Shown piece after piece: positions 17,264 through 25,929 of a DNA stretch of 60,723 bases. Made by a program: the position numbers and the translations under genes. Below the pieces are notes generated by a model. That model made no database searches. It was not told the DNA's origin and saw only the letters and a list, made by a program, of their open reading frames with translations. Position 1 is the stretch's first letter; the number at the start of each line of letters is the position of its first letter. The stretch spans positions 1 to 60,723 of the IMG/VR virus record IMGVR_UViG_3300027963_000084. One strand, written 5' to 3'. Source of the stretch: a virus.

Positions 17264-17895
17264 TCAGCATTGTCGTCGGCTGAGTGTCCTCTTCCTGCGT
17301 CACTTGCGGTGGGTAGCGGTGGCACTTCCCGAACCGGGACTTCGGTCCCACTGGCTCCCACCATCGGCATGTTTGACACTCCATGCTGTATCTCCTTCAA
17401 AGGGATTCCTTGGACCGTGATCGTTGTGGCCGCTTCCAAAATGCGGTCGCGTAGCTCGTCTTCCAACTCCTCTTCAGTCCAAGCTGTGAGGGGTTTCTTG
17501 GCTCCGCCCATCGCTGTGTTGGCAGAGACGAGCCGGACTACAGTGTCCAGCATCTTGGTGCGGAACGCGCCGCCGGAAGGGGAGTCGAACAGCTGCTTCA
17601 TATAGCAGTTGGCAAACCCTCTCACCCCGCCGAAGTATTCCATCAGAACCTCCAAGAGTTCTGACGAATGCGGGATGTTGGCTCCGCCGATGCGGGCCGA
17701 AGCGATGAACAGATCCACCGCGCCCTTCTCAATCTCCGCGAGTTTCTTGTTGCCCTTTTTCTTACGAACCTTCTTCTCATGGGCATTGCGGCACTTGCGA
17801 CACCGCGCGTGGAACCCATCCTTTGACTTATGCCAGTTCGCCTGGGTCAACTCATAAGAGTGACCGCACTGGATGCATGCCTTGTATTCAGCCAA
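17260..17895 (-). CDS. Putative terminase small subunit with zinc ribbon
   Basis: 211 residues. The N-terminus has a four-Cys zinc-ribbon pattern (CIQCGHSYELTQANW, then ARCRKCRNAHEKK) followed by a Lys-rich patch, suggesting nucleic-acid binding. The middle is helical and the last 40 residues are Pro/acidic and probably disordered. It lies directly before the large terminase with an ATGA overlap, the normal place for the DNA-recognition subunit. The family is not a clear match, so the role comes from position and the DNA-binding features. Confidence 0.6.
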   Translation of the reverse strand: MAEYKACIQCGHSYELTQANWHKSKDGFHARCRKCRNAHEKKVRKKKGNKKLAEIEKGAVDLFIASARIGGANIPHSSELLEVLMEYFGGVRGFANCYMKQLFDSPSGGAFRTKMLDTVVRLVSANTAMGGAKKPLTAWTEEELEDELRDRILEAATTITVQGIPLKEIQHGVSNMPMVGASGTEVPVREVPPLPTASDAGRGHSADDNAE

Positions 17896-18775
17896 TGGTC
17901 GGTTTCGCTGGTCGGTAATCCCACTTGGGTCGAAGGTCCATCATCTTCACGCCGCTGTCGCACTTAGCCTCCCAGCAGCTCCGAAGTTTTTCACTTACAC
18001 CCTTTGCGTCAATGGCCACGGGCTTGCCAACGCACTTGGGTTTCCAGTGACCAGCCCAAGCATCCCAGTTGCAGAAGACTGGGCAGTAACCAAGACGCTG
18101 GGTGCCGACCAAAGAAATATCCCTGGTCATCGTCACGTCTTCTGTAGATGCCTTGTGCGCTGCGTACTTGTCCGACCACTCATAGTAGAACCACGGTTTG
18201 TCTGCTTCGGTCTGCGGCTCCGTAAGCTCAAACACCCGCATGTCGTACATAATCAGACCAGTAGGAAGGGCGGCGCATTCTTGGATGCCAGCCATCTTTA
18301 TGGCTGTGTGCCTGTCGTACATCTCCAACTGAAAGTCTGGGTTGGGGTTGTCGTTCTGGTGGTTCTGCCACCGGAAGACATAGACGCACTCAGCGGGCGG
18401 CGGGCCACAGTAGGGGGCACCGATGACCACTGGCCCCTTCTGGTAATGGTCTACCAAGAAATCGAAGGACGACTGAAAGAAAGGCTTTGATCCTTCCGCA
18501 GTCACCAGCATGTCTGGCTTCATATCGGAATCGACCATCACCAGAACATCACACCCATATTCCCGCGCCATTAGAACGGCGCGGTTGCGGGTCATAGTGA
18601 TTGGCGTGTCGGCCAGGTTCCAGATGCGGATGTCTTGGATGCGAGGATCTTTGCTCGCCTCCGACACCATGGGCACCATCCATTCCCTAATGTCGGGAAC
18701 TTCAGAACTGATGCCTCCATTGCCGCCGTAACTGAACGTACAAATACCGACCGTGTATTTCTGCTGCATTGTCAC
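17888..18775 (-). CDS. GT-A-fold glycosyltransferase
   Basis: 295 residues. The start VGICTFSYGGNGGISSEV, the NRAVLMAREYGCDVLVMVDS segment and the Asp82-x-Asp84 motif (VDSDMKP) match the nucleotide-sugar-binding half of GT-A glycosyltransferases. A later region with conserved aromatics (WFYYEWSDKY) could shape the acceptor site. It would act in the infected cytoplasm on a virion protein, DNA or host glycan; the acceptor cannot be read. It lies directly before the terminase genes with an 8-nt overlap. GAGGTG precedes the ATG. Confidence 0.8.
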   Translation of the reverse strand: MTMQQKYTVGICTFSYGGNGGISSEVPDIREWMVPMVSEASKDPRIQDIRIWNLADTPITMTRNRAVLMAREYGCDVLVMVDSDMKPDMLVTAEGSKPFFQSSFDFLVDHYQKGPVVIGAPYCGPPPAECVYVFRWQNHQNDNPNPDFQLEMYDRHTAIKMAGIQECAALPTGLIMYDMRVFELTEPQTEADKPWFYYEWSDKYAAHKASTEDVTMTRDISLVGTQRLGYCPVFCNWDAWAGHWKPKCVGKPVAIDAKGVSEKLRSCWEAKCDSGVKMMDLRPKWDYRPAKPTIG

Positions 18776-18804
18776 CTCGGGGGATGGTGATCTATTGTAC
18801 AGTA

Positions 18805-19497
18805 TTACTTACCTGTTGCAAACGGATTTGCTTGGGTATACGGATTACTCCAACCGCTCTTCACCATCTTGCCAGCGGTGTCCCACATAGACCGAATGTC
18901 GTAGCTGGGAGGAGGAGCGTTTGAGATTGGAGATACGCCGCTCTGGTAGCGAGAGAGACGGTCGTTCAGCTGTGAGATGAATGCATCTCTGCGGGCATAG
19001 TCTGGGCTTGCGCTCGTTGCGCCACTGAAGTCAGTCGCTTGCTGGGTGAACGCATCTGGGCGATATCCCTGCTGAGCGTAGGAGTAGTTCCCCGCATCGC
19101 TGTTGCCCATCAACACCGGAGCCGCCTGTGGCTGGCCGTCGAACCGCAGTTGCTGGCGATAATGTGTCCCAGGTGCAGAGTATGACACTGCTGGCGTGTA
19201 CTGCCCTGTGGACGGGGTGGGGAAGTCTTGGCGGGACTGATTCCACGCCTGAGTCCACGTTTGATTGCTAGGAGTCGGAGCGGTGGACGCTGGCACTTGC
19301 GTCACTGGACCGTAATTCGCATAGCCGTAATTCTTCATTAGCTCCGCTGGGTTAAACGGAGACTTTGCCGTTTGGTATGCCTGCTTGTATTCGCCGGAAG
19401 TATTTGTTGCGGGCGGTTTGTATTGCGCTGGGGGTTGTTTGTATTGACCCGTCCGCTCATCAAAGTTTGGACTTCCGCCCGCGTACACTGTGCCCAT
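18805..19497 (-). CDS. Gln/Tyr/Pro-rich putative structural protein
   Basis: 230 residues. The composition is dominated by Gln, Tyr, Pro, Ser and Asn with repeated KQPPAQYKPP-like and AYQTAK segments, indicating a largely disordered protein. The start ATG at 19497 overlaps the stop of a 51-residue gene (TAATG). Similar low-complexity proteins are found in phage virions or as assembly factors. No domain was identified. Confidence 0.65.
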   Translation of the reverse strand: MGTVYAGGSPNFDERTGQYKQPPAQYKPPATNTSGEYKQAYQTAKSPFNPAELMKNYGYANYGPVTQVPASTAPTPSNQTWTQAWNQSRQDFPTPSTGQYTPAVSYSAPGTHYRQQLRFDGQPQAAPVLMGNSDAGNYSYAQQGYRPDAFTQQATDFSGATSASPDYARRDAFISQLNDRLSRYQSGVSPISNAPPPSYDIRSMWDTAGKMVKSGWSNPYTQANPFATGK

Positions 19498-19652
19498 TAG
19501 CGATCTCCCTGTTGCGCCGTTAAACCGTCAGTGCCCATGCCGGTGCCATAGAGCATCCGCAGCCGATCTGCATCTTCCTGCGGGAGCGATCTGATTTCCG
19601 CAATCAGTTGCCGCAAGAAGTCCAAGTTCTGAATTGCTGGTGGTTGGTCCAT
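19497..19652 (-). CDS. 51-residue protein after the capsid-operon terminator
   Basis: Reads from the ATG at 19652 to a TAA overlapping the next start. The product is a charged helical peptide (MDQPPAIQNLDFLRQLIAEI, then RSLPQEDADRLRMLYG). There is no strong ribosome site, but the gene lies exactly between the transcription terminator and the coupled downstream gene, so it is a plausible first cistron of the packaging operon. Function is unknown. Confidence 0.5.
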   Translation of the reverse strand: MDQPPAIQNLDFLRQLIAEIRSLPQEDADRLRMLYGTGMGTDGLTAQQGDR

Positions 19653-19654
19653 AT

Positions 19655-19692
19655 AAGAAAACGGGGCCAGGATGCGTTCACACCCTGGCCCC
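19655..19692 (-). terminator. Rho-independent terminator after capsid genes
   Basis: On the minus strand GGGGCCAGG pairs with CCTGGCCCC around a 12-nt loop, followed by GTTTTCTT. It lies 27 bases after the stop of the decoration gene and before the next cistron. It would limit read-through and favour high capsid expression relative to packaging genes. Confidence 0.85.
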
Positions 19693-19718
19693 GCCCCCGA
19701 AAGCCCGTTAGGGCAGTA

Positions 19719-20336
19719 TTACGAGGCCCGCGTCCGAACCAGAGCGAGAACCGCCGAGCCGGTGGTCGCACCGGACGAGGCCGCAAAGGCAATGACACCG
19801 ATGCCGTTGTCGTTCGCAGCAGCAGTGCTGGACGACAGCGGAGACACCGTGACCCGTCCCGCCGTGGTGGCACCACTGGTCGCAGCCGTCACCACCGACA
19901 GACGATCCCGAACCGCAACGTCCGACCCCGAGAGGGCAACAGCCACCTCAGTGGGACCGTCAACGGTCACCCAGAACACGTCGTTGGAAACAACGCCAGC
20001 GGCTGGCAGGAACTCATCGACAACGCCGCAGAGCGCCTCGTTGGCCACGGCAGCGTAGCCATCGGCGGCACCCCACAGCACCGCGCCCGAACCAGCCAGA
20101 CGCACAACCCGCTTGGGCAGGAGGGCGGCACCGGAAGTGTTGCGGACGGCGATGCACACCTTACGGCGATTACTGCGGACCTTGCCGGTGGTGGGGTCCA
20201 CGTCGGTGAACTCCTTCACACAGCCAACCCAGTTGTCGCCATACGAACCAGACGAAATACCATACATACTGTCGTTAGGATTGGTCACACCAAGAGTCTG
20301 ACCAAGACCGAACGGAGGATCAACTTGCAGTCCCAT
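19719..20336 (-). CDS. Putative capsid decoration protein
   Basis: 205 residues, Ala/Val/Gly/Ser-rich and beta-prone, with segments such as VCIAVRNTSGAALLPKRVV and FWVTVDGPTEVAVALSGSD. Proteins of this look and place, just downstream of the major capsid protein, are commonly trimeric head-decoration or stabilising proteins. It is followed by a strong terminator. The role is inferred from composition and synteny. Confidence 0.65.
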   Translation of the reverse strand: MGLQVDPPFGLGQTLGVTNPNDSMYGISSGSYGDNWVGCVKEFTDVDPTTGKVRSNRRKVCIAVRNTSGAALLPKRVVRLAGSGAVLWGAADGYAAVANEALCGVVDEFLPAAGVVSNDVFWVTVDGPTEVAVALSGSDVAVRDRLSVVTAATSGATTAGRVTVSPLSSSTAAANDNGIGVIAFAASSGATTGSAVLALVRTRAS

Positions 20337-20354
20337 TTTTAGTAGAAACCTTTC

Positions 20355-21464
20355 TCAGGCAAGGGAGGTGAGTTTGAAGAAGTTACGCGGCGACTTAAAC
20401 TTAAGGTTGCCGAGCGTTGACACCACGTAGCGATATTGCTGCGTGATTTCGTCATAGAATGGACCCTCGCTATTCAGCAGCTGGCCTTCCATGCAGAGAA
20501 GCTCCATGTTCCCAATTGCCAAGCCGTATCCGGTGTTGGCGGGAATAGAATTTTCCCCCGAAATTTCGACGCCGTCCAACTCAAACACGTCCGTAAAACC
20601 GTAGGAACGAAGGCCGTTCGCACGGCTTACAAGGACGCGCTCCTTGGAGTCCAGCGTGTTCATAAAGTCGATGAACAGACGGCGGTCCAGCAGTACCATG
20701 TCGATCTGATCCTCTTGCGAATCATTTCGGCGGGTCTGATGGATCGCCTCACGGACTGCCTTGGTGCAGTTGTCCTTCCACGTCGAACCACCGAAGTAGG
20801 TCGAAGTGTAGTTACAAACCACCGGAGAGAAGAAATCCAGTTCCGGGTCCGCGTAGCCGTTGGGCCACACGCCCGTGGTCTGCGAACCGCCATAGGCACC
20901 AAGCACGGTCGAAATACCGGCATAGGTGTCGTTGGGATAACCAAACGGATCGGCGGCATTCGCAGTGCGCTGCGCACCCGTGCTGACGTTCACCGTGCCG
21001 TTGGTCGCCATAAACGACTCCAGGCCGTGGAACCGAAGCTCGTTGCCAGAAGCGTAACCATCGACGGTCCATTCCTTTGCGAGGTACTGCTCCATGCTCG
21101 TCAGGAGACGGCTGGCCATTTTACCTGCGACGTTAACAAGAGCCTGAGCGCTGCGATTTTCCAGCATCTCCTTCTTGTAGATAGCGTCGGTCACCTGTGC
21201 GCCCCGAAATTCTAACTCGGCTCGCTTCCAGAGGTTCTGACGTGCGAAGGTACGCGGAGTTTCTCCGTTGTTACCACTCGGCGTATGATTTCTGTACTGT
21301 AACTCCCAATCAAAACCCCGGCCAGACATGTTAGTACGGACCTGACCGGAACCTTCCAGCGCGGCAAAGACCTTGTACTTACGGAGCGAGGCAATCTCCT
21401 CTTCCCGCAAATGATTTACAATCGTAGTAGCAATACTACGCGCCCAATCTGTACTACTGCTCAT
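20355..21464 (-). CDS. Major capsid protein
   Basis: 369 residues from the ATG at 21464, coupled to the scaffold stop (TGATG). The N-terminal helix (SIATTIVNHLREEEIASLRK) and later segments (QIDMVLLDRRLFIDFMNTLD, GYGLAIGNMELLCMEGQLLN) resemble podovirus capsid proteins of the HK97 fold. The final part (QQYRYVVSTLGNLKFKSPRN) is the kind of conserved strand near the C-terminus of such proteins. Its place between scaffold and decoration genes with a terminator downstream supports this. Hundreds of copies would form the icosahedral head. Confidence 0.85.
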   Translation of the reverse strand: MSSSTDWARSIATTIVNHLREEEIASLRKYKVFAALEGSGQVRTNMSGRGFDWELQYRNHTPSGNNGETPRTFARQNLWKRAELEFRGAQVTDAIYKKEMLENRSAQALVNVAGKMASRLLTSMEQYLAKEWTVDGYASGNELRFHGLESFMATNGTVNVSTGAQRTANAADPFGYPNDTYAGISTVLGAYGGSQTTGVWPNGYADPELDFFSPVVCNYTSTYFGGSTWKDNCTKAVREAIHQTRRNDSQEDQIDMVLLDRRLFIDFMNTLDSKERVLVSRANGLRSYGFTDVFELDGVEISGENSIPANTGYGLAIGNMELLCMEGQLLNSEGPFYDEITQQYRYVVSTLGNLKFKSPRNFFKLTSLA

Positions 21465-22492
21465 CAAATTACTCCATCATTTACAAGTTGGCTTTTCAGC
21501 CGGTCCTCAAAACTCATCCGCGAGCGCGGTGCGCGCGGTTCCGTGGTTCCTGCAGATCGATTCGGAGTGCGAGTGGCTCGCTCTCTGAGGAACTGCATGT
21601 TCTGCTGCGCAACTGGGTCTGCCGGTGGGGCAGGAGGGGCAGGGGGTGCGAATGCTTGGGGGGCAGGCGGCTGCATCTGAACCTGCTGCATCTGCTGATA
21701 CCGCATGTTCAGCAAGTCCCGCTGAAGCATCCCGGTGGCGTACTGCCAGCGAGCCTCGGGGGTTCCGATGCCCAGCTTCGACGCCTGGTCGATGTACTGC
21801 GAGATAGCCTGACCTTCCCGGGTGGGATTGCCCTGCTGGTCGTACAGCCAATCGGAGTTCTGACGCTCCAGATCCTGCACGTAGTTCTGCGTCTTGTAGG
21901 TATTGAGATGGTTCTGGACCATCTCCTGCGCCTTCTGGATGGCGACCTGCTCAACGAAGGGCTTTAGCGTTGCTTCGGGGTCGGTGACCAGCTTGCGGGC
22001 GAAGTCCGCCGTGTAAGCCTGGTATTCCCTCAGAGACTGCTGAGCCTCATACGGAGCGTCAGGAGAAATGATCTCCTTGCCCGTGGAGGGATCGCGGACG
22101 ATGTAGTTCCGCCAAGTGTCTTTGACCTGGGGAGGGTTCCACCACTTCGGAGCTTCTGGCTCTTTCGGCTTGGCCGCTTCGGCCTGTGACTTCTTCCACG
22201 TCTCAAATTCCCTCTGGTTGCGCAGGTATTCCTGTGCGTAGGGAACGACTGACTGGTACTGCTGCAGCTGCCGCTGGGTTTCACCGTAGCCGTTGTAAGC
22301 ACGGTAAAGGTTCTGGGCGATTGAGAGATCGTCCTGACCCTGGAAGTCCGGCAGATGGCGGAATGCAGAGTAGGGGGTGTCAAACCCAGGAGAAGAACTC
22401 TCTGAACTGGGCGTACTCTCAGCGGGTGCTTCGTAGCTTGTATCAGCTACTGGAGCGTCCTGCGTCTGAATGTCTGGTGTTTCGTCTGACAT
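21464..22492 (-). CDS. Scaffolding protein
   Basis: 342 residues, acidic at the N-terminus (SDETPDIQTQDAPVADTSY), strongly helical and Gln-rich in the middle (ETQRQLQQYQSVVPYAQEYL), Pro/Ala-rich near residue 285, and ending in a basic helix (RMSFEDRLKSQLVNDGVI). This profile and the position directly upstream of the capsid gene are typical of phage scaffolds, which direct prohead assembly and leave or are cut before packaging. GAAAGGA precedes the ATG. No inhibitor or protease domain is fused. Confidence 0.85.
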   Translation of the reverse strand: MSDETPDIQTQDAPVADTSYEAPAESTPSSESSSPGFDTPYSAFRHLPDFQGQDDLSIAQNLYRAYNGYGETQRQLQQYQSVVPYAQEYLRNQREFETWKKSQAEAAKPKEPEAPKWWNPPQVKDTWRNYIVRDPSTGKEIISPDAPYEAQQSLREYQAYTADFARKLVTDPEATLKPFVEQVAIQKAQEMVQNHLNTYKTQNYVQDLERQNSDWLYDQQGNPTREGQAISQYIDQASKLGIGTPEARWQYATGMLQRDLLNMRYQQMQQVQMQPPAPQAFAPPAPPAPPADPVAQQNMQFLRERATRTPNRSAGTTEPRAPRSRMSFEDRLKSQLVNDGVI

Positions 22493-22515
22493 GTAAATCC
22501 TTTCGGGGGAAGGGT

Positions 22516-22532
22516 CTACATAGTCAGTGTCC
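22516..22532 (-). promoter_or_regulatory. Conserved 17-nt element before the scaffold gene
   Basis: On the minus strand this reads GGACACTGACTATGTAG and ends 23 bases before the scaffold start codon. It matches an element upstream of the gene at 27136 in 14 of 17 positions. Both sit at the head of minus-strand late genes, so a late promoter or activator site recognised by the phage sigma factor is possible. Two copies only, so confidence is modest. Confidence 0.4.
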
Positions 22533-22565
22533 TAATCTTCGGGTTTTGTTACGGTCTTGCGTCAA

Positions 22566-23432
22566 TCAGTTCCCGCAGTAGCCTTCGCACTCATCTTGGA
22601 ACCCACTGAAAAGATGCTTCTGCCCGCTCTTCTCGTCAGCCGGTCGAAGGTCTACCTGACCAAGAGGCTGACAGGATTTGTGCAAATACCTGTGGGCGTC
22701 TAAGCCCGTTCCCGTGCGGCACACTGTGTCAATGTGCAATGCCCGCTGCCAGCCTTTCGGGTCTTCGTCCCGCAACTGTCTCCATTCAGAGTCGGATTTG
22801 AACGGACAAAACACGCACGCGGATCGCGGAACTTCATACGGCATTCTGCCGCGTAGATATGATTGGCAATCGCCTCGCGTGTACTGCATCTCCCAGAGCG
22901 GGAAATGCACCTTCCAGTTCGATGGCTTGCATAGGAACCTTTCTTTCACGCGGATAACACGTTTGGGTTCGTCAAACGACAGACCCATGTATTGGTGGAT
23001 GATGATGTCTTTTGGAACCGGCCTGCCTGGCTGCGCACCAACACTGGCCCGGATCATCTTGTCGATTGGCTTTACTTTGAAGTCTGCCGTGCATTGACGC
23101 TGAATGATTACCCTGTCACCCGTATGAGGATTCATCGTAAACGCTGGGATCGAAATGTAGTGCCCGCCATCGGTTCGTTGGTTGCCACTGGCATCTGAGC
23201 CTGCCTCCAAGGCATCTCCGAGTTTGCCAGCAGTTGTCCGAATAATCTGCGGCCCGCCTTGGCTCTCCAGCCACTCCAGATGGCGATAGACTTCGTCCGG
23301 CTCCTCCTGCACGTCTGCGAAGATTGCAGCATCAAACTTTGGCACCTCCGGTTCGTCGCCGTCAATGCTCATCAGGTAAAGCGCAGTAGACTGGACGCCT
23401 GCACCGAGATTTAGAAAGTGATGCTCAGGCAT
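22566..23432 (-). CDS. PAPS reductase-like adenine nucleotide alpha hydrolase
   Basis: 288 residues. It begins HHFLNLGAGVQSTALYLM, the phosphate-binding loop typical of phage-borne members of the PAPS reductase / PP-loop ATP-pyrophosphatase group. A Cys-containing segment (SACVFCPFKSDSEWRQLR) gives the CxxC-type element of these proteins. Relatives activate substrates with ATP; in phages their substrate is usually unknown, and roles in sulfur chemistry or nucleic-acid modification have been suggested. It lies between the scaffold and a group of unknown late genes, overlapping the upstream gene by 8 nt. Confidence 0.8.
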   Translation of the reverse strand: MPEHHFLNLGAGVQSTALYLMSIDGDEPEVPKFDAAIFADVQEEPDEVYRHLEWLESQGGPQIIRTTAGKLGDALEAGSDASGNQRTDGGHYISIPAFTMNPHTGDRVIIQRQCTADFKVKPIDKMIRASVGAQPGRPVPKDIIIHQYMGLSFDEPKRVIRVKERFLCKPSNWKVHFPLWEMQYTRGDCQSYLRGRMPYEVPRSACVFCPFKSDSEWRQLRDEDPKGWQRALHIDTVCRTGTGLDAHRYLHKSCQPLGQVDLRPADEKSGQKHLFSGFQDECEGYCGN

Positions 23433-23781
23433 TGGTATTTCTCCAAGTTGTCATGCCATGCACATCCACCACCATGTATGTCTTCTGGCCTAGCTCGCGG
23501 CAAAGAAGATCGCCCATAGCGTCAACGAGAGACAGGAGCGCATTGGCGTCTGTCGGAAACTTTGGGTAATTGCGAAAGCCGATTACAAACCCGGCCTCCT
23601 CGCCTCCTGGGTAAATAAACGCGGTCTGCACAACAGAAACGCAACATTTTTTGTCGCGGCAAAAGGGGCGGACTAGTTGCTTGGCGTGGCCGATATCGCC
23701 AGCCATAAACAACTCCACAACGCGAGTCGGGGCGTGCAGGGAATTCTCAGACTTAGGGAAGGTGCGTGCGTTTCCGTACAT
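23425..23781 (-). CDS. Unknown protein coupled to the PAPS reductase-like gene
   Basis: 118 residues. The only landmark is a Cys pair in RDKKCCVSVVQ followed by alternating strands (FVIGFRNYPKFP) and a helix (ALLSLVDAMGDLLCREL), giving a small alpha/beta domain. The end overlaps the next start by 8 nt, so it may serve the same pathway. SD TAGGAG precedes the start. No family recognised. Confidence 0.65.
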   Translation of the reverse strand: MYGNARTFPKSENSLHAPTRVVELFMAGDIGHAKQLVRPFCRDKKCCVSVVQTAFIYPGGEEAGFVIGFRNYPKFPTDANALLSLVDAMGDLLCRELGQKTYMVVDVHGMTTWRNTNA

Positions 23782-23828
23782 AGGGCGCTCCTAGTGATGC
23801 ACAAATGTACACAACTGGCGGGGCTTTG

Positions 23829-24386
23829 TCAACGCAAACGCCGGATCAATTCATCGGCATTTATGACACGCATGCCTACTGGAGATGGTTGGCGATATCG
23901 GGCGCGGAGTGCTTGGCGATCCTCAAACAGCCCTTTAGCCAAATTAAATACATCTTCTTCTGGCGGTTGAATTGGGGTCGGGTATCTTGCCGTGCCGTCC
24001 TCGGCTATTGAGCGAAGGTTTGCCACCAACGAACCGCGATCAGCAAACATGTTTGGATTTTGCACATACTCGCCATACCTGGCCACCATGGAAGGAGCGA
24101 CCCCAGTAGCGGCATCGTCTATCGCGTGACCTTGGGACAACTCAGACCAATTGTCGCCAACATCCGTCAACGCATCGTCCATCTTCTCTTGCCAAGCGGC
24201 CAGGCGGGCATCCCACTGTTCAGCACGCGAGTTGCCGGATGCATAGGCGTTGTCAATCTTTTGGGCGATCCGTGCGTGTTGCGTTGCTCGCGGGCTTATG
24301 TGCGGCGACTCAGCCTCTTTCGCTAACCTAATGACTTGTCGGACGGCATCTCCTGCTTGGTCAGCGAACCGGACGGGATTGGGCAT
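23829..24386 (-). CDS. Unknown late protein with shared MPNPVRF N-terminal tag
   Basis: 185 residues. The first 19 residues (MPNPVRFADQAGDAVRQVI) closely match those of the gene just upstream (24420-25046), although the rest of the two proteins is unrelated. The body is helical and charged and contains ARIAQKIDNAYASGNSRAEQ. SD AGGAACAGC precedes the ATG. The shared tag suggests a common targeting or docking signal, for example for capsid entry. Function is unknown. Confidence 0.65.
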   Translation of the reverse strand: MPNPVRFADQAGDAVRQVIRLAKEAESPHISPRATQHARIAQKIDNAYASGNSRAEQWDARLAAWQEKMDDALTDVGDNWSELSQGHAIDDAATGVAPSMVARYGEYVQNPNMFADRGSLVANLRSIAEDGTARYPTPIQPPEEDVFNLAKGLFEDRQALRARYRQPSPVGMRVINADELIRRLR

Positions 24387-24419
24387 TGCTGTTCCTGTGG
24401 TTACGGTGATGGTTGTTCG

Positions 24420-25046
24420 CTACTCTGATCCGTATTGATAAGCCGCAACACCCGCACCCACGCCCGCCGCTGCGGCAGCGAGTGGGTTGTCGCGCACCGC
24501 CCGCGCTGCTGCTTGCACCGGCATGGCTATTGAATACGCCAAAGGATCGTTGGACCTGTACGATTGCATGGGCCAATCCAGCAATGCTCCTGGCTGACGC
24601 TGGGCAAGCCTTGCCAGAAGCTCGTCCGCAAAAGAACTTGGTCCTGCACCGCGTGCCCAAGTCGGCAAGGCATTGGCAACCGATGGATCGGTGCGAGCCA
24701 CATGCGATATGCCGTGCATTATCTCATGCCTTCTCGCACCCCGATTCCCGGGCAAGTAGAGCGCCATAGATCGCTTCAGCCCCAGTTCTGGCACCGGGGC
24801 ACCTGCAGACAGAGGGCTGCGGTAATACGTGCCGGACAGACCGTCGCCGTTTGCAAAGCGAAGAAACGCCTGCGCGGGAACTTTTCCAGATTCCACATTA
24901 TCCAAACTTGCCGGTCGGACATCGAACTGGCGTCGGGCGGCAAGCATTGATTGGAAGCGGCTGGGTTGATCACTGGCACGCATGCCACCAATCACCGCGC
25001 GAATCGCATCGCCTGCTTGGTCAACGAACCGGACTGGATTTGGCAT
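24420..25046 (-). CDS. Putative zincin-type metalloprotease with MPNPVRF tag
   Basis: 208 residues. After the shared 19-residue tag the protein contains His107-Glu-Ile-Met-His111 (ARRHEIMHGISHV), an HExxH zinc-protease signature, with acidic residues downstream (SSFADELLARL) that could give the third ligand. The C-terminus is Ala/Gly-rich and hydrophobic (AAAAAGVGAGVAAYQYGSE), possibly membrane-interacting. It could process virion proteins or be delivered with DNA. SD GGAGGAACGGCT precedes the ATG. HExxH is a short motif, so the enzyme call is moderate. Confidence 0.6.
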   Translation of the reverse strand: MPNPVRFVDQAGDAIRAVIGGMRASDQPSRFQSMLAARRQFDVRPASLDNVESGKVPAQAFLRFANGDGLSGTYYRSPLSAGAPVPELGLKRSMALYLPGNRGARRHEIMHGISHVARTDPSVANALPTWARGAGPSSFADELLARLAQRQPGALLDWPMQSYRSNDPLAYSIAMPVQAAARAVRDNPLAAAAAGVGAGVAAYQYGSE

Positions 25047-25929
25047 AGCCGTTCCTCCGTGCTTTCTCCATGGCTTGGCGTTCTAGGTACTCGCTGGAAC
25101 CAAGGAATGCGCCGGGAAGTGCCGCCTCAGAAGCCATGTGCCCCGCAGCCCGACGGATCTGTCCCTTCAGCAATGCTCTGATGCCAGAAGTGAATCCAGA
25201 CACGGGATCGGTGGCGATGTCGATGCCTAGACCAAGAACCTTCCCTGCGGTTCCGTGGACACCCATCTCTCCTGCGACCTGCCTGCCATCGGTCAGCCCC
25301 TGCATGGCGTATGCTTCGTAGGGAGAAGGCGTTGGGAGAACTCTTGCGCCGTTCTGCTTGGGTTGCGTAGCGAACCCAAGGTCTACGATGGGCTTGTTCT
25401 CTTCTGCGACTCGCTCTGCTTCCCACGCGGTCTGATGGTCGTTACCGCCATGCATCATTGCGAATGGAATACCAAGCAACGCACGGTCTGCCGACTTCTC
25501 AAAGTCCGCATCGGCATCGGGCACCCCGGCCACCATGCGAGCGGCGTTGAGTCCTGTAGAAGAAATAGACTGCATCCAGTCGGTTCCGTTACGCAGGGGC
25601 TGGCCGTAGGCAAGGACTCCCCGGTTCCAGTAGGGAGTGGCCTGTTCTTGGCGGCGCTCCACGGCATTACGCAGGGATGGGTGGATGGATTGTTCGTATT
25701 CCAATCCCCTGCCTTCCTGCACCATCTTGTCTCGCATATTGGCGACCTTGCCCAAGAACGATGCCCGCTGCATGTCCCGCTCATAGTGCGGCTGTGTTTT
25801 GACTTGGTACGCCAAGATGCCAGGGTGATTTATGGCAAGAGACATGTAGCCGGGAAGCTGGTGCTTCTCCTGGGATGCCTCTTTCTCATACTGCTGTAGT
25901 TCCCCAATCAGATCCCGTATCTCAGCCAT
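25021..25929 (-). CDS. Unknown late protein, possible internal virion protein
   Basis: 302 residues. The N-terminal third is helical and charged (IGELQQYEKEASQEKHQL). The C-terminal part has a Gly/Ala-rich hydrophobic run (GTAGKVLGLGIDIATDPVSG) like the segment ELLLDPLTYASLGLNAVLG of the 1221-residue protein encoded at 51426-55091. That similarity, and position in the late block, suggest a virion-internal role. It overlaps neighbours on both sides (8 and 26 nt). Confidence 0.6.
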   Translation of the reverse strand: MAEIRDLIGELQQYEKEASQEKHQLPGYMSLAINHPGILAYQVKTQPHYERDMQRASFLGKVANMRDKMVQEGRGLEYEQSIHPSLRNAVERRQEQATPYWNRGVLAYGQPLRNGTDWMQSISSTGLNAARMVAGVPDADADFEKSADRALLGIPFAMMHGGNDHQTAWEAERVAEENKPIVDLGFATQPKQNGARVLPTPSPYEAYAMQGLTDGRQVAGEMGVHGTAGKVLGLGIDIATDPVSGFTSGIRALLKGQIRRAAGHMASEAALPGAFLGSSEYLERQAMEKARRNGYAKSSPVR

